Positions 17,415 through 28,931 of a DNA stretch of 64,000 nucleotides are shown here, in pieces. The DNA comes from Sphingomonadales bacterium (GTDB lineage: Bacteria > Pseudomonadota > Alphaproteobacteria > Sphingomonadales > Sphingomonadaceae). Made by a program: the position numbers and the translations under genes. The stretch is taken from contig JAIXUQ010000005.1 of assembly GCA_027483465.1 (NCBI GenBank), positions 17,422 through 81,421 on the forward strand, in the 5' to 3' direction. The first letter of the stretch is position 1. Each line of letters starts with the position of its first letter. The notes below the pieces were generated by a model. That model was not told where the DNA came from. It searched no databases and was given only the letters and a program-made list of their open reading frames with translations.

Positions 17415-18695
17415 TCACAGACTTCCCCACAGTTTTTCGAAAACGCCTGTCAAGCCACGTTTTGGGGTGGCTCGTTCGCCGGGCTGCGGCTGATGCCAGA
17501 TATCGCCGCTGTCACCCAGCGACCACAGCACCAGCCCGGCCAGTGCGGCAAAGGCCGGCCCCTCCTGCGCTGCCGGCAGGCCGGCCAGCCCGCGCGGCCG
17601 GCCCACGCGCACATTGCAGCGCAAGACCGCGGCGGCATAATCGCTGATCGAGCGCAGATCGGCACCCCCGCCGGTCAGAACCACGCGCCGCGCCTGCGGG
17701 CCCACAAAGCCCAGGCCCGAAAGCGCCTGGGCGATCTCGCCGAACAGCATGTCAAGCCGGGTGCGGATCACCGCCACCAGTTGCGCGCGCGGCACGCGGA
17801 TCGGTTCGATGCTGCCATCATCCACCATCGGCGGGATGGTGATGGCATCGGTCTGGTCACGGGCGGTGGCCATGGCGGCGCCTTCCAGCGTCTTCAGCCG
17901 TTCGGCATGGCTGCGGCGTGTGGCAAAGGCCGCCGCGATATCATCGGTGAGATCGGCGCTGCCCATCGGCACGCTGGCCACCCCCACCGGAATGCCAAAA
18001 CGGTAGACGGCGATGCTGGTGCTGCCCGCGCCAATGTCGATCAGCGCCACGCCGATATCGCGCTCCTCGGGCTCCAGCACGGCCAGGCCGGCGGCCAGCG
18101 GCGTCGCCACCAGCGCGGAAACGCCCAGATGCGCCTGGCCCACGGCGCGGCCGAAATTCAGCAGCGCCGGCTTGTCGGCACAGATGACATGGATATCCAC
18201 GCCCAGCCGGTCGGCGTGCAGGCCCAGAGGGCTTTCCACCCCCATCAGCCCATCCATGGCATAAAGCGCCGGCAGCGCGTGGATCACGCTGCGGCCCCTG
18301 GGATCGATGGCGGCGCGGCCGGCCTGGCGCAGCGTCACCATGTCGGTGGGGGTGATGCTGTTGCCGGCGATGTCGATCTCGGCCGAGGCCATGGTGCTGG
18401 ACAGGCCACCGGCGGCAAAACTGGCGATCACCCCGTCCACCTGCACGCCGGCGGCGCGCTCGGCCTGGTCCATGGCGCCGCGGATGGCCATTTCGGTCTT
18501 GTCGAAATCGATCACCGTGGCGCGCTTCACGCCGCTGCTCGGCTTCTGGCCGCTGCCGATCACGCGCGGTTCGCCCTCGCCGCCAATCAGCGCGATCAGC
18601 GCTGCCACCTTGGAGGTGCCGACATCGAGCACGGCCACCGGCCGTTCGGTCTGGCCCCGGCCAAGGGCGGATGCGAGGGGAATGCGGGGGGCCAT
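17415..18695 (-). CDS. ftsA: Cell division protein FtsA
   Basis: A 426-residue actin-like ATPase that tethers FtsZ to the inner membrane. Actin-family blocks are visible: AVLDVGTSKVAALIALIGG (phosphate 1), VALIDIGAGSTSIAVY (phosphate 2) and VVLTGGGADL (adenosine). The C-terminus, GLTGVFEKLWGSL, is the amphipathic helix that inserts into the membrane. It lies between ftsQ (17 bases upstream) and ftsZ (59 bases downstream), the standard order. Confidence 0.97.
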   Translation of the reverse strand: MAPRIPLASALGRGQTERPVAVLDVGTSKVAALIALIGGEGEPRVIGSGQKPSSGVKRATVIDFDKTEMAIRGAMDQAERAAGVQVDGVIASFAAGGLSSTMASAEIDIAGNSITPTDMVTLRQAGRAAIDPRGRSVIHALPALYAMDGLMGVESPLGLHADRLGVDIHVICADKPALLNFGRAVGQAHLGVSALVATPLAAGLAVLEPEERDIGVALIDIGAGSTSIAVYRFGIPVGVASVPMGSADLTDDIAAAFATRRSHAERLKTLEGAAMATARDQTDAITIPPMVDDGSIEPIRVPRAQLVAVIRTRLDMLFGEIAQALSGLGFVGPQARRVVLTGGGADLRSISDYAAAVLRCNVRVGRPRGLAGLPAAQEGPAFAALAGLVLWSLGDSGDIWHQPQPGERATPKRGLTGVFEKLWGSL

Positions 18696-18712
18696 GGTGC
18701 GCGGTGTCTCCT

Positions 18713-19585
18713 TCAGATCGCCTGGGCTTGTGCGGCGGCCCGGCGGGCCTTCTCGGCGTCGGCCAGCGCCTCGGCCACGGCCGGGCCGGCCACGGTCATG
18801 CGGCCGGGCACGCGCAGATCAAAACGGGTGAAACGGCCGCCCAGCAGCCGTTCCGGCCCCTTGGCATCCAGCCGGGCAAAACTGGCCAGCGCGGCGCGGG
18901 CCAGGCCGGGCTGATCGGGCAGGGCCACCACCTCGCCGCTGTTGAAACGCAGATCCCAGCGCCGGCCGCCGACCAGCGTGGCGGCAAACAGATCACGGCC
19001 CAGCGGCGTGGCGGCGATCAGCGCCAGCGCCTCACGCGCGCGCTGGTTGGCGCCGGGGCCGATCAGGATGGGCAGCTCGTTCCAGCGCTCCAGCCGTTCG
19101 CGCGCCAGCACGCGGCCGCTGATGTCGATGGCGCCCACCAGCCGGCGGTTGAGCTGCCACAGCGCCACCGGCCGGCGCTCGCTCACCTCGATCACCAGCG
19201 TGTCGGGCAGGCGGCGCTGCACGCTGGCATCGGCAATCCACGGCAGCGCACGCAGGCGGGTGCGCACTGCATCGAGATCGGTGGCCAGCATGGCGTTGCT
19301 GGGGCCGTTCAGCACGGCATTGTAGATGGCCAGCCGGTTCTGCTCGCGCGCGCCGGTCAGCTCGACATGGCGCACCTCCCAGCCGATCGCCGCCGTCCAG
19401 GTGACAAAGCCGGCCCACAGCCGCTGCGGCACGCCCAGCAGGATCATCACCACCAGCGCGAAGATCGCCAGCCCGCCGCTGCCCAGCGCCAGCTGGCGGC
19501 GGGTGACGGGCGGGGCCGCGGCGGGGCCGCGCGGGCGGGCGGCCCGGGGCGGTTTTGCGCCGCGCTTGAGCACTGCGGTCGTCAT
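18713..19585 (-). CDS. ftsQ: Cell division protein FtsQ
   Basis: A 290-residue bitopic membrane protein. A basic, Pro/Ala-rich cytoplasmic tail of about 35 residues precedes one transmembrane helix (about 37-57). The periplasmic part begins with a POTRA domain (WEVRHVELTGAREQ) and continues with the FtsQ domain, including LPDTLVIEVSERRPVALWQ. FtsQ links early and late divisome proteins through FtsB and FtsL. Its ATG overlaps the stop of ddl (ATGA). The C-terminus is Ala-rich and probably disordered. Confidence 0.95.
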   Translation of the reverse strand: MTTAVLKRGAKPPRAARPRGPAAAPPVTRRQLALGSGGLAIFALVVMILLGVPQRLWAGFVTWTAAIGWEVRHVELTGAREQNRLAIYNAVLNGPSNAMLATDLDAVRTRLRALPWIADASVQRRLPDTLVIEVSERRPVALWQLNRRLVGAIDISGRVLARERLERWNELPILIGPGANQRAREALALIAATPLGRDLFAATLVGGRRWDLRFNSGEVVALPDQPGLARAALASFARLDAKGPERLLGGRFTRFDLRVPGRMTVAGPAVAEALADAEKARRAAAQAQAI

Positions 19586-20523
19586 GCCGGGCTCCCCTTG
19601 CGTTGGCGGTGATCGGCGATGGCCAGATCGATCAGCCGCTGCACCAGTTGATCATAGCTGATGCCGCGGTGGCGGGCCTGTTCGGGCACCAGGCTGAGCG
19701 GTGTCATGCCCGGCTGGGTGTTGACTTCCAGCAGATAGAGGCCGGCCAGGCCCTGGGCCGGGTCCCAGCGGAAATCGCTGCGGCTGGTGCCGCGGCAGCC
19801 CAGCAGGCGATGGGCTGCAAGCGCATGGGCAAGGCAGGCGGCCTCCACCTCGGCCGGCAGCGCCGCCGGGCAGATGTGGCGGGTGAGGCCATCGGTATAT
19901 TTGGCGGCATAATCGTAAAAGCCGCTTTCCGGCACCAATTCGGTCACCGCCAGCGCCTCGTCACCCAGCACGGCGACGGTGAGTTCCTTGCCGGCAATGA
20001 AGGGTTCGGCCAGCAGGGTGGCAAATTCATCCCACGGGCCGGGCACGTCACGCCGGATCGGCTGGCCGTAATTGCTCTCGTCGGTGACGATGGCAACGCC
20101 CACCGACGAGCCTTCGTTGACGGGTTTCAGCACATAGGGGCGGGGCAGCGGATCGGCTTCGAACAGGGTTTCGCTGGCCACCAGCCGGCCCTGCGGCATC
20201 GGGATGCCGGCCGGCACCAGCATTTTCTTGGTGAGTTCCTTGTCGATGGCGATGGCCGAGGTGGTGAGCCCGCTGTGGGTGTAGGCCAGCCCCAGCAGGT
20301 CCATCACGCCCTGCACCGTGCCATCCTCACCGGGCACGCCGTGCAGCGCGTTGAACACCACATCGGGCGCGGCGCCGGCCAGTTGCGCACCCAGATTGCG
20401 GCCCATGTCGATCTCGGTCACGTCATGGCCCAGGCTGCGGCACGCCTCGGCAATGCCGCGCCCGGAGGTGAGCGAGACCTCGCGTTCGGCGGACCAGCCG
20501 CCCATCAGGACCGCCACCTTCAT
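19582..20523 (-). CDS. ddl: D-alanine--D-alanine ligase
   Basis: A 313-residue ATP-grasp enzyme that joins two D-Ala for the peptidoglycan stem peptide. It opens [17 protein letters not shown] and contains NALHGVPGEDGTVQG, KELTKKMLVPAGIPMPQG, LKPVNEGSSVGV and the metal-binding LYLLEVNTQPGMTPLS. The start overlaps the murB stop (ATGA) and the stop overlaps the ftsQ start. A longer reading frame extending upstream is a shadow inside murB. Cytoplasmic. Confidence 0.97.
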   Translation of the reverse strand: MKVAVLMGGWSAEREVSLTSGRGIAEACRSLGHDVTEIDMGRNLGAQLAGAAPDVVFNALHGVPGEDGTVQGVMDLLGLAYTHSGLTTSAIAIDKELTKKMLVPAGIPMPQGRLVASETLFEADPLPRPYVLKPVNEGSSVGVAIVTDESNYGQPIRRDVPGPWDEFATLLAEPFIAGKELTVAVLGDEALAVTELVPESGFYDYAAKYTDGLTRHICPAALPAEVEAACLAHALAAHRLLGCRGTSRSDFRWDPAQGLAGLYLLEVNTQPGMTPLSLVPEQARHRGISYDQLVQRLIDLAIADHRQRKGSPA

Positions 20524-21407
20524 GCCACCCGCCCCACGCGCTGGATTTCCCATTCCAGCGCCACGCCCGATTGGCGCAGCACATGGGCGCGCACCAGTTC
20601 GCCCAGCGCCTCGATGTCGGCGGCGCTGGCGCGGTGGCTGTTGATCAGGAAATTGCTGTGCTTTTCCGATACTTCGGCGCCGCCCACCCGCAGCCCCCGG
20701 CAGCCGGCATTGTGCACCAGTTCCCAGGCCTTGTGGCCCGGCGGGTTCTTGAAGGTCGAGCCGCCGGTGCGGGTGCGCAGCGGCTGGCTGGCTTCGCGGG
20801 CGGCGGCGATGCGGTCCATTTCGGCCTGGATGGCGGCCTTGTCGCCGGGCTGGCCCTTCAGGCGGGCGGCAACGACGATCTCGCCATCGCGCAGTCTGGA
20901 ATGGCGATAGCTGTAGCCGAGCGCCGCGGCCGGCCGGGTTTCGATGCCGCCAGCGCGGGTAACAATGTCCACGTCCACCAGCACATCGGCCACCTCGCGG
21001 CCATAGGCGCCGCCGTTCATCCGCACAAAGCCGCCCACCGTGCCCGGAATGCCGCGCAGGAATTCCAGCCCGGCAATGCCGGCATCGCGCGCCGCGCTGC
21101 TGACGGCGATGCCCGAGGCGCCGCCGCCCACGCGCAGCAGGCCGTCGACCGCGCTGACCTTGCCAAAGGCCTTGCCCAGCCGCACCACCACGCCCGGCAC
21201 GCCGCCATCGCGCACGATCAGATTGCTGCCCAGCCCCAGCGCCATCACCGGCACGGCCGGATCGAGCGCGGCCATGAACGCGGCCAGATCGTCCACGTCC
21301 GCCGGCTCGAACAGCCAGTCGGCCGGGCCGCCGGCCTTGAACCACAGCAGCGGCGCCAGCGGGGCAGCGGGCGTCAGCCGGCCGCGCGGGGTGGGCAGCG
21401 GGCTCAC
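20520..21407 (-). CDS. murB: UDP-N-acetylenolpyruvoylglucosamine reductase
   Basis: A 295-residue FAD enzyme that reduces UDP-GlcNAc-enolpyruvate to UDP-MurNAc. Family blocks are [58 protein letters not shown] and [13 protein letters not shown], with the catalytic Ser/Glu region present. The GTG at 21407 is preferred because it gives a GTGA overlap with the murC stop, matching the rest of the operon. An ATG at 21452 would overlap murC by 49 bases. The short length fits the type II MurB of alphaproteobacteria. Confidence 0.95.
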   Translation of the reverse strand: MSPLPTPRGRLTPAAPLAPLLWFKAGGPADWLFEPADVDDLAAFMAALDPAVPVMALGLGSNLIVRDGGVPGVVVRLGKAFGKVSAVDGLLRVGGGASGIAVSSAARDAGIAGLEFLRGIPGTVGGFVRMNGGAYGREVADVLVDVDIVTRAGGIETRPAAALGYSYRHSRLRDGEIVVAARLKGQPGDKAAIQAEMDRIAAAREASQPLRTRTGGSTFKNPPGHKAWELVHNAGCRGLRVGGAEVSEKHSNFLINSHRASAADIEALGELVRAHVLRQSGVALEWEIQRVGRVA

Positions 21408-22855
21408 CCCGCCTTCACCCGCGCGATGGCATCGGCCAGGCCGGCGGCCCATTTGGTGATGTCACCCGCGCCCAGGCAGATCACCTGATCGCCCGGTGCG
21501 ATCACGCCGGCCAGTTTCACCGCCAGATTGTCGGCGCCCGTCACCGTGTCGGCGCTGGGATGGCCGGCCGCCACCAGCCCGGCGGCCAGCGCGGCGGCAT
21601 CAACACCCTCGATCGGCGCTTCGCCGGCGGCATAGACCGGCGCGACATAGACCATGTCGGCATCGTTGAAGCCCGAGCAGAAATCCGCCATCAGATCGCG
21701 CAGGCGGGTGAAGCGGTGCGGCTGGACGACAGCGATCACGCGGCCACTGGCGCCCTCACGCGCGGCAGCCAGCACCGCCTTGATCTCAACCGGGTGGTGG
21801 CCATAATCATCGATGATGGTGGCGCCCGCCACTTCGCCGACCTTGGTGAAGCGGCGCTTGACCCCGCCAAAGCGGCCGAGGCCGGCGCGCAAACCGTCGT
21901 CATCAACGCCCAGTTCCAGCGCCACGGCAATGGCGGCCAGCGCGTTCTGCACATTGTGGCGGCCCGGCATCGGCAGCACCAGATCATCGATGCGCCTCTG
22001 GCCATCACGGGTGCGCACCAGCACGGCAAAGCGGTTGCCGCCCGGCACCGGCGTCACGTCAAGGCCGCGCACATCAGCGGTGGCGGCAAAGCCATAGGTG
22101 ATGATGCGCCGGTCGCTCACCCGCGGGATCAGCGCCTGCACTTCGGGGTGATCGATGCAGAGGATGCCGGCGCCATAGAAGGGCACGGCGTTGACGAACT
22201 GGCGGAAGCCTTCGCGCACCTTCTCGAAATCGCCCCAGTGATCAAGATGCTCGGGATCGATGTTGGTGACGATGCCGAACGTGCCGGTGAGCCTGAGGAA
22301 ACTGCCGTCGCTTTCGTCGGCCTCCACCACCATCCAGTCCGACGCGCCCAGACGGGCGTTGGAACCGATCGCATTGATGATGCCGCCGTTGATCACGGTT
22401 GGGTCAAGCCCGCCGGCATCCAGCAACGTGGCCACCATGCTCGTCGTGGTGGTCTTGCCGTGGGTGCCGGCCACCGCGACGCAGCTTTTCAGGCGCATCA
22501 GCTCGGCCAGCATCTCGGCGCGGCGCACCACCGGGATGCGCTTGGCCCGCGCGGCCATCACCTCGGGATTGTCGGCCCGAATGGCGGTGGAGATCACCAG
22601 CACGGCGGCATTGGCGACATTTTCCGGCTTCTGCCCGATGAAGACGGTGATGCCCTTCTTGCGCAGGCCCTCGACCACATAGGACTCGGCCGCATCGCTG
22701 CCCTGCACGACAAAGCCCAGATTGGCCATCACCTCGGCAATGCCCGACATGCCGATACCGCCGATGCCAACGAAATGGATCACCCCGATATCGGTGCGGA
22801 AACCGGGGCGCAGGCGGATATTGGCGGCGCCGGAGACGGATTTGGGCGGGTTCAT
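21404..22855 (-). CDS. murC: UDP-N-acetylmuramate--L-alanine ligase
   Basis: A 483-residue Mur ligase that adds the first L-Ala to UDP-MurNAc. The N-terminal Rossmann motif is [16 protein letters not shown]; the ATP-binding P-loop is [13 protein letters not shown]; later blocks are [21 protein letters not shown] and [11 protein letters not shown]. Length and order are typical. It overlaps murG upstream and murB downstream by 4 bases each. Confidence 0.97.
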   Translation of the reverse strand: MNPPKSVSGAANIRLRPGFRTDIGVIHFVGIGGIGMSGIAEVMANLGFVVQGSDAAESYVVEGLRKKGITVFIGQKPENVANAAVLVISTAIRADNPEVMAARAKRIPVVRRAEMLAELMRLKSCVAVAGTHGKTTTTSMVATLLDAGGLDPTVINGGIINAIGSNARLGASDWMVVEADESDGSFLRLTGTFGIVTNIDPEHLDHWGDFEKVREGFRQFVNAVPFYGAGILCIDHPEVQALIPRVSDRRIITYGFAATADVRGLDVTPVPGGNRFAVLVRTRDGQRRIDDLVLPMPGRHNVQNALAAIAVALELGVDDDGLRAGLGRFGGVKRRFTKVGEVAGATIIDDYGHHPVEIKAVLAAAREGASGRVIAVVQPHRFTRLRDLMADFCSGFNDADMVYVAPVYAAGEAPIEGVDAAALAAGLVAAGHPSADTVTGADNLAVKLAGVIAPGDQVICLGAGDITKWAAGLADAIARVKAG

Positions 22856-23976
22856 GCGAGCAATCCCGTGGCAAGGACAAGGTTGGCCAGCCGGGCGGCG
22901 GCCTCCGGTTGCCCGGCGGCGCGCGCGGCGGTGGCGGCGGCGCTGAGCCCCTGCCGGTCAGCCAGCCACAGCGTCAAGGCCTGGGCCAGGCGTTCCGGGG
23001 TGAAATCGGCCTGGCGGATCATCTGCGCGCCGCCGGCCGCCACCAGCGCGGCGGCATTGTCGGCCTGGTGATCATCGGTGGCGATCGGCAGCGGCACCAG
23101 GATGGATGGGCGGCCCATCACCGCCAGTTCCGCCACGGTGGACGCGCCCGAGCGGGCAATGACGATATGGCTGCCGGCCATTTCGGCGGGCAGATCGGGA
23201 AAATAGGCGGCCAGCACCGGCGTGATGCCGGCGGCGGCATAGGCGGCGCGCATCGCCGCATGATCGGCTTCGCGGCCCTGATGGGTGATGTCCAGCCGGG
23301 CGCGAAGATCGGCCGGCAGCAGCGCGACGGCGGCCGGCACCACCTGGTTGAGGATGGCGGCGCCCTGGCTGCCGCCGGTCACCAGCAGTTTCAGCCGCGG
23401 CGCATCGGCAGCGAACGGCAGGGCGGCGGCGGCCAGCACTTCGGGGCGCACCGGATTGCCAACAAAATGCACCCGGCGCTGCCACGATCCTTCCATCCGC
23501 CGCACCCGCGCCCAGCTGGTGGCGATGGCGCGCACGCGCGGCGCCAGATAGCGGTTGGTGCGGCCCAGCACGGCATTCTGCTCGTGGATCAGGCAGGGCA
23601 GATAGAGCGACAGGCCAGCGAGCAGGCCCGGCAGGGCGGGATAGCCGCCAAAGCCGATCACCGCGCGCGGCCGCAAGTCCCGGAACAGCCGCCGTGCCGC
23701 CTGCCGGCCGCGCCAAACCGCCAGCGCCACCTGCGGCAGCGCCATGATGCCGCTGCGTGCCGTGGAGGCCGCCTCCACTTGCGTGACCGGCACGCCGGGG
23801 AACAGGCCGGGAAAGCGCAGGCCGCGCTTATCGGTGACAAGATGGACATGATGGCCGCGCGCCATCAGTTCCAGTGCCAGGCAATGCGCCGGCACCATGT
23901 GGCCGCCGGTGCCGCCGGCGCACAGCACATAGGTGCCGCCGGGATCAGGGGTGCGCTGGCGGGGATTGTCGGTCAT
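22852..23976 (-). CDS. murG: UDP-GlcNAc:lipid I N-acetylglucosaminyltransferase
   Basis: A 374-residue GT-B enzyme that converts lipid I to lipid II at the inner face of the membrane. It has the glycine-rich loop [44 protein letters not shown] and [13 protein letters not shown]. The start at 23976 gives the ATGA overlap with ftsW. An ATG further upstream would add residues encoded inside ftsW and was rejected. Membrane association is peripheral. Confidence 0.97.
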   Translation of the reverse strand: MTDNPRQRTPDPGGTYVLCAGGTGGHMVPAHCLALELMARGHHVHLVTDKRGLRFPGLFPGVPVTQVEAASTARSGIMALPQVALAVWRGRQAARRLFRDLRPRAVIGFGGYPALPGLLAGLSLYLPCLIHEQNAVLGRTNRYLAPRVRAIATSWARVRRMEGSWQRRVHFVGNPVRPEVLAAAALPFAADAPRLKLLVTGGSQGAAILNQVVPAAVALLPADLRARLDITHQGREADHAAMRAAYAAAGITPVLAAYFPDLPAEMAGSHIVIARSGASTVAELAVMGRPSILVPLPIATDDHQADNAAALVAAGGAQMIRQADFTPERLAQALTLWLADRQGLSAAATAARAAGQPEAAARLANLVLATGLLA

Positions 23977-25178
23977 GCCGGCAGGGCCCCGCGCGCCCAG
24001 GGCCGGCCCTTCAGGAAGGGATTGCAACGGGTGAAGGCCAGCAACATGCCCATGCCGATCGATACCGCAAGGAAGCTGGAGCCGCCGTGGCTGATGAACG
24101 GCAGGGTCATCCCCTTCGACGGCAGCAGCTTGATGTTGACCATCATGTTGATCATCGCCTGCAGGCCGAACTGCACGGCAAGCCCCGAGGTGGCGAGGAA
24201 GATGAACGGGTCTTCCTCCTCCATGGCCAGCAGCAGGGCGCGCAACACCAGCGCCAGGAACATGCCGGCCAGCATCGCGCAGGCGATCATGCCGAACTCC
24301 TCGCCGATCACGCTGAAGATATAGTCGGTCTGCGCTTCGGGCAGCTTGAACTTCATGCGGCCTTCGCCCGGCCCGGTGCCAAACAGGCCGCCGGCGCGGA
24401 AACAGTTGAGGGCCTTTTCGATCTGCGAGGTGTCACCGCTGTTGAACAGGAACTTGTCCACCCGGTCGGCAAAATGGCCAAGGGTGAAATAGGCCCCCAC
24501 CAGCGCGGCAAGGCCAAGCCCGGCCAGCAGCGCGATGATGGTGAGCGACAGGCCGGCCAGCATCGCCTGCACCAGCCACACGGTGGCGATCAACGCCGAT
24601 TGCCCCACATCGGGCTGGCTGATCAGGCAGATCAGCGCCATCGCCAGCAGCGCCGCGCTGATCTGCATGGTGGGCAGGCTGGCATCCTCCAGCTTGAGGC
24701 TGAGCAGCCAGGCGGTGGTGACGATGAAACAGGGCTTGAAGAATTCGGACGGCTGGAACTGGAAGCCCATGATCGGGATCCAGCGTGCCGAACCGTTGGT
24801 GCCGCCACCCACGAACGGCACCAGCACCAGCGCCAGCAGGCAGAGCAGCGTGCCGGCCACCGCCAGCCGGCGCAGATTGCGGTGACTGATCATCGATGTG
24901 GCCAGCATCAGCGGCACGCCGGCAGCCACCCACAGCAACTGGCGATAGACGAAATGCATGTCGTCATAGCGCAGATTGTTGCCCGAAAGCCGCCGTGCCG
25001 CAGCCGGGGACGCGGCAAACACGGCGGAGATGCCGGCCGCCACCAGCGCCAGGATCAGCAACAGCAGGGTCTTGTCGATCGTCCAGAACCAGCGGCCAAA
25101 GCCGGACCGGTCACCACGGGTGAAGGCGCTGCCGGGTGTTTGCACCAGCCGGCGGGCGGGGCGAGGATCAGGCGCCAT
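23973..25178 (-). CDS. ftsW: Peptidoglycan glycosyltransferase FtsW
   Basis: A 401-residue SEDS-family polytopic membrane protein of the divisome that polymerises lipid II together with FtsI. About ten hydrophobic segments are visible, with the SEDS blocks PSEFFKP, ISQPDVGQSAL, GLFGTGPGEGRMKF and the final LPFISHGGSS. The N-terminal cytoplasmic tail is basic. It lies 2 bases downstream of murD and overlaps murG. Confidence 0.96.
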   Translation of the reverse strand: MAPDPRPARRLVQTPGSAFTRGDRSGFGRWFWTIDKTLLLLILALVAAGISAVFAASPAAARRLSGNNLRYDDMHFVYRQLLWVAAGVPLMLATSMISHRNLRRLAVAGTLLCLLALVLVPFVGGGTNGSARWIPIMGFQFQPSEFFKPCFIVTTAWLLSLKLEDASLPTMQISAALLAMALICLISQPDVGQSALIATVWLVQAMLAGLSLTIIALLAGLGLAALVGAYFTLGHFADRVDKFLFNSGDTSQIEKALNCFRAGGLFGTGPGEGRMKFKLPEAQTDYIFSVIGEEFGMIACAMLAGMFLALVLRALLLAMEEEDPFIFLATSGLAVQFGLQAMINMMVNIKLLPSKGMTLPFISHGGSSFLAVSIGMGMLLAFTRCNPFLKGRPWARGALPA

Positions 25179-25180
25179 GC

Positions 25181-26479
25181 TCAGGGCTCCCCGGTTGCCG
25201 ACAGCGCCGCCACGGCCGTGCGAAAGGCGGCGCCACGCTGTTCGAAATCGCGATACTGGTCAAAGCTTGCGGCAGCCGGGCTGAACAGCACGACATCGCC
25301 GGCCTTTGCGCTGGCGAGGATGCCGGCAATGGCCGCATCCAGCGTGCCGGCCTGGGTGGTGGGCACAGTGCCGGCCAGTTCGGCGGCAAACAGCGGCGCG
25401 GCCTCCCCGATCAGCCAGGCATGGACCACCTGGCCCAGATTGGGCCGCACTGCCGACAGATCGGCGCGGCCGGCGCCATCCAGCTTGGGCCGGCCGCCGG
25501 CAATCCAGTGGATGCGGCGGTAGGCGGCCAGCGCCGGGGCGGTGGAATCGGGATTGGTCGCCTTGCTGTCGTTCACCCACAACAGCCCGCGCGCCTCGCC
25601 CACGGGCTCCATGCGGTGGGCCAGCGCCTGATAGCTGGCCAGGCCCTGCGCAATCACCGCATCATCCAGCCCCAGCGTGCGGGCGGCGGCCACGGCGGCG
25701 CGGGCATTTTCCCGATTGTGCGGCCCCTGCAGGCCGGGCCAATCGGCCTGGGCACCGGGCAGGCTGACATCCTCGATCAGGGTGACCGCCGCCGGGCCGG
25801 CGGCGACACGATACTGGCCCTGCGCGGCACGGCCCACAATGGCGGTGGCGCCGGGCTTCTGCATGGCAAACAGGCGGGCCTTGGCCCCGGCATAGCCGGC
25901 CATGCTGCCGTGCCGTTCCAGATGATCGGGGGTGATGTTGGTGAGGATGGCGATGTCACACGCCAGGCTGTGGGTGATTTCAAGCTGATAACTGGACAGT
26001 TCCAGCACCCACACACCGCCGGCCGGCAGCGGTTCCTGCGCCAGGATCGGCAGCCCGATATTGCCGCCCATCGCCGCCGGCACCCCGGCGCAAACCAGCA
26101 GATGGTGCAACAGCGCCGTGGTGGTGGATTTGCCGTTGGTGCCGGTGATGCCCACCACCCGCGCCGGCGGCAGGTGGGGCAGGGCCAGCGCGAACAGTTC
26201 CGTATCGCCCATCACCGGCACGCCGTGGCGGGCGGCCTGGGCAAAGATCGGTGCCGAGTGCGGCACGCCGGGAGAGACGATGATGCCGGCAAAGCCCGTC
26301 AGATCGGCGGTGTTGAGATCAACCAGCGCGCCCTCATGAGCCGCGCGCGCCGCCGCGCCATCATCCCAGGCCGCCACCGTGCCGCCCGCGGCGACGAGCG
26401 CGGCCGCCACCGCCCGTCCGGTGCGGGCCAGGCCCAGCACGCCCCAGCCTTTGCCGGCAAAGGCGGGCGCGGTGATCAC
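25181..26479 (-). CDS. murD: UDP-N-acetylmuramoyl-L-alanine--D-glutamate ligase
   Basis: A 432-residue Mur ligase that adds D-Glu. It begins [20 protein letters not shown] (nucleotide-fold domain), has the P-loop [16 protein letters not shown], then [20 protein letters not shown] and [13 protein letters not shown]. The GTG at 26479 overlaps the mraY stop (GTGA) and is chosen over the longer frame, which runs inside mraY. Downstream ftsW starts 2 bases after the stop. Confidence 0.96.
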   Translation of the reverse strand: MITAPAFAGKGWGVLGLARTGRAVAAALVAAGGTVAAWDDGAAARAAHEGALVDLNTADLTGFAGIIVSPGVPHSAPIFAQAARHGVPVMGDTELFALALPHLPPARVVGITGTNGKSTTTALLHHLLVCAGVPAAMGGNIGLPILAQEPLPAGGVWVLELSSYQLEITHSLACDIAILTNITPDHLERHGSMAGYAGAKARLFAMQKPGATAIVGRAAQGQYRVAAGPAAVTLIEDVSLPGAQADWPGLQGPHNRENARAAVAAARTLGLDDAVIAQGLASYQALAHRMEPVGEARGLLWVNDSKATNPDSTAPALAAYRRIHWIAGGRPKLDGAGRADLSAVRPNLGQVVHAWLIGEAAPLFAAELAGTVPTTQAGTLDAAIAGILASAKAGDVVLFSPAAASFDQYRDFEQRGAAFRTAVAALSATGEP

Positions 26480-27549
26480 CTGAGCTTCAGCGTGGCAAGC
26501 CCGGCCAGCGCCAAGAGGATGGCGATGATCCAGAAGCGGATGACGACGGTGGATTCCTTCCAGCCCTTCTTCTCGTAATGATGGTGCAGCGGCGCCATGC
26601 GGAACACGCGCTTGCCGGTCATCTTGAAGCTGGCGACCTGGATGATCACCGACAATGTTTCCAGCACGAACAGCCCGCCGATCACCAGCAGCACCAGTTC
26701 GTGATTGGTGATCACCGCGATGGTGCCCAGCGCGCCGCCCAGCGCCAGGCTGCCGGTGTCGCCCATGAACACCTGCGCCGGCGGCGCGTTGAACCACAGA
26801 AAGCCCAGGCAGGCCCCGATCAGGGCGGCGCAGAACACCGCCAGTTCGCCCGAACCGGGCACATGGTGGATGCCCAGATAATCCGAAAAGCGGATGTTGC
26901 CGACCAGATAGGCGATGATGGCAAAGGCCCCGGCGGCGATGATCACCGGCATGGTGGCCAGCCCGTCCAGCCCGTCGGTGAGGTTCACCGCATTGCCAAA
27001 GCCGGTCACGATGAAGGCGGCGAAGCCGATGTAGAACCAGCCCAGATCCAGCCCGAAATCCTTGACCAGCGGCAGATAGAGCGAAAAGCCGGTGCGGCTG
27101 GCGATGAAGGTGCAGGCAAGGCCGGCGATGAGGAATTCGAGCGCAAGCCGCACCTTGCCGGAAACGCCCTTGTGGCTCTGCTTCGTCACCTTGTCATAAT
27201 CGTCCATGAAGCCGATGGCGCCAAAGCCGAGGGTGACCGCCAGCGCCGCCCACACGAAGCCATTGGCCAGATCGGCCCAGAGCAGGGTGGACACGGCAAG
27301 GCCGATCAGAATGAGCAGGCCGCCCATGGTGGGGGTGCCGCGCTTGGTGAGCAGATGCCATTCCGGCCCATCCTCGCGGATCGGCTGGCCCTTGCCCTGT
27401 TTCTGGCGCAGCATGTCGATGAAGCGCGGGCCAATCAGCAGCGCGATGGCCAGCGCCGTCACCAGCGCGCCAATCGCCCGGAAACTGATGTAGCGGAACA
27501 GATTGAACAGGCCTTCATAGCCTGCCAGATCGGCCAGCAGCTTGATCAC
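26476..27549 (-). CDS. mraY: Phospho-N-acetylmuramoyl-pentapeptide-transferase
   Basis: A 357-residue membrane enzyme that transfers phospho-MurNAc-pentapeptide to undecaprenyl phosphate, making lipid I. Ten transmembrane segments are expected. Signature blocks are [45 protein letters not shown] and [11 protein letters not shown], including the catalytic aspartates and the His-rich loop. Its ends overlap murF (upstream) and murD (downstream). Confidence 0.98.
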   Translation of the reverse strand: MIKLLADLAGYEGLFNLFRYISFRAIGALVTALAIALLIGPRFIDMLRQKQGKGQPIREDGPEWHLLTKRGTPTMGGLLILIGLAVSTLLWADLANGFVWAALAVTLGFGAIGFMDDYDKVTKQSHKGVSGKVRLALEFLIAGLACTFIASRTGFSLYLPLVKDFGLDLGWFYIGFAAFIVTGFGNAVNLTDGLDGLATMPVIIAAGAFAIIAYLVGNIRFSDYLGIHHVPGSGELAVFCAALIGACLGFLWFNAPPAQVFMGDTGSLALGGALGTIAVITNHELVLLVIGGLFVLETLSVIIQVASFKMTGKRVFRMAPLHHHYEKKGWKESTVVIRFWIIAILLALAGLATLKLR

Positions 27550-28931
27550 GGCGCACTCTCCCCGGCGGCCAGCGCGGCCACCACCCGGCCCAGCCCGATA
27601 GAGTTTGATCCCTTTGCCAGCAACACATCATCGCGCGCCAGGCTGCGGCGGATTTCCGCGAGCGCGGCATCGGCATCGGCAACGTGGCGCACATCGATGC
27701 GCCGGCCCAGCGCGGCGGCCAGCGGCGCCATTTCGGGGCCAACCAGCACGGCCAGCGCCACCTTCGCCTTCAGCAGGTGCGGCGCCAGCCCGGCGTGGAA
27801 TTCAGCCGAAAGCGCCCCCAGTTCCTTCATGCCGCCCAGCAGCGCGAGGCGGCGACCATGCCCGGCCGGGGCCACGTCGCGCAGCACCGCCAGGCTGGCC
27901 GCCATGCTGGCCGGATTGGCATTATAGGCCTCGTCGATCACGATGGCCTGCCCATCGCCGGCCGCCACGCGCAGCCGGCGGCCCCGCCCCGGCAGGCCGT
28001 TCAGTTCGGCCAGCGCCAGCCCGGCCAGCGCCAGATCGCCGCCGGCGGCCTGCACCCCGGCCAGCACGGCCAGCGCATTGTTGACCCAGTGGCGGCCGGC
28101 CATGCCGATCTTGAAGGTGAGGCGTTCATCGCCGATCCGCGCCGTCACGCAGCTGCAATCCGGGTGCAGCGCCACCCGCTCGGCCTGGACATCGGCGCCG
28201 GCGCCCTCGCCAAAGCGCACCACCCGCGCGCCGGCGGCAGCGGCGGCGGCCGCCAGCAGCGGGGCGTGGACATTGTCGTGCGGGATGATGGCGGTGCCGC
28301 CCGCCGGCAGGCCGCCAAAGATTTCCGCCTTGGCGCGGGCGATATCGGCTTCGGTGGCGAAAAATTCGCGGTGGGCCGATGCCACCCAGGTGACGATGGC
28401 GATGTGCGGCCGCACCAGCTGCGTGAGCGCCGCCAGTTCGCCGGCATGATTCATGCCCATCTCGAACACGCCAAAGCGGGCAGCGGCCGGCATGCGCGCC
28501 AGGCTGAGCGGCACGCCGGTGTGATTGTTGTAGCTTTTCACCGAGGCATGGACGGCATCGGGGGCAAAGCGGCCGAGCGCGGCTTTCAGCGCCTCCTTCA
28601 CGCCGGTCTTGCCGACACTGCCGGTCACGCCGATGCGCAGGGCAGCGCTGCGGTCGCGCGCCGCGCTGCCCAGCGCGTTCAGCGCCGCCATCGTGTCAGC
28701 CACGCGCACGGCCGGGCCTTCAGCCGCGTCGCTCACCAGCAGGCCGGCGGCGCCGCGCGCCCGCGCCATCGCGACAAAGCGGTGGCCGTCGGTCGCCTCG
28801 CCCTTCAGCGCGATGAACAGGTCGCCGGGCTCCACCTCGCGGCTGTCGAAGGTGACGCCGCTGGCGCTGAATTCGCCCTGGGCCACGCCCTCGCAGGCGG
28901 CGGCAATGGCGGTGCTGGTCCACAGGCTCAT
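27546..28931 (-). CDS. murF: UDP-N-acetylmuramoyl-tripeptide--D-alanyl-D-alanine ligase
   Basis: A 461-residue Mur ligase that adds the D-Ala-D-Ala made by Ddl. Recognisable blocks are [20 protein letters not shown], the P-loop [42 protein letters not shown] and [16 protein letters not shown]. The ATG at 28931 overlaps the murE stop by 4 bases; an upstream ATG at 28940 was not used. It is followed by mraY with a 4-base overlap. Confidence 0.96.
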   Translation of the reverse strand: MSLWTSTAIAAACEGVAQGEFSASGVTFDSREVEPGDLFIALKGEATDGHRFVAMARARGAAGLLVSDAAEGPAVRVADTMAALNALGSAARDRSAALRIGVTGSVGKTGVKEALKAALGRFAPDAVHASVKSYNNHTGVPLSLARMPAAARFGVFEMGMNHAGELAALTQLVRPHIAIVTWVASAHREFFATEADIARAKAEIFGGLPAGGTAIIPHDNVHAPLLAAAAAAAGARVVRFGEGAGADVQAERVALHPDCSCVTARIGDERLTFKIGMAGRHWVNNALAVLAGVQAAGGDLALAGLALAELNGLPGRGRRLRVAAGDGQAIVIDEAYNANPASMAASLAVLRDVAPAGHGRRLALLGGMKELGALSAEFHAGLAPHLLKAKVALAVLVGPEMAPLAAALGRRIDVRHVADADAALAEIRRSLARDDVLLAKGSNSIGLGRVVAALAAGESAP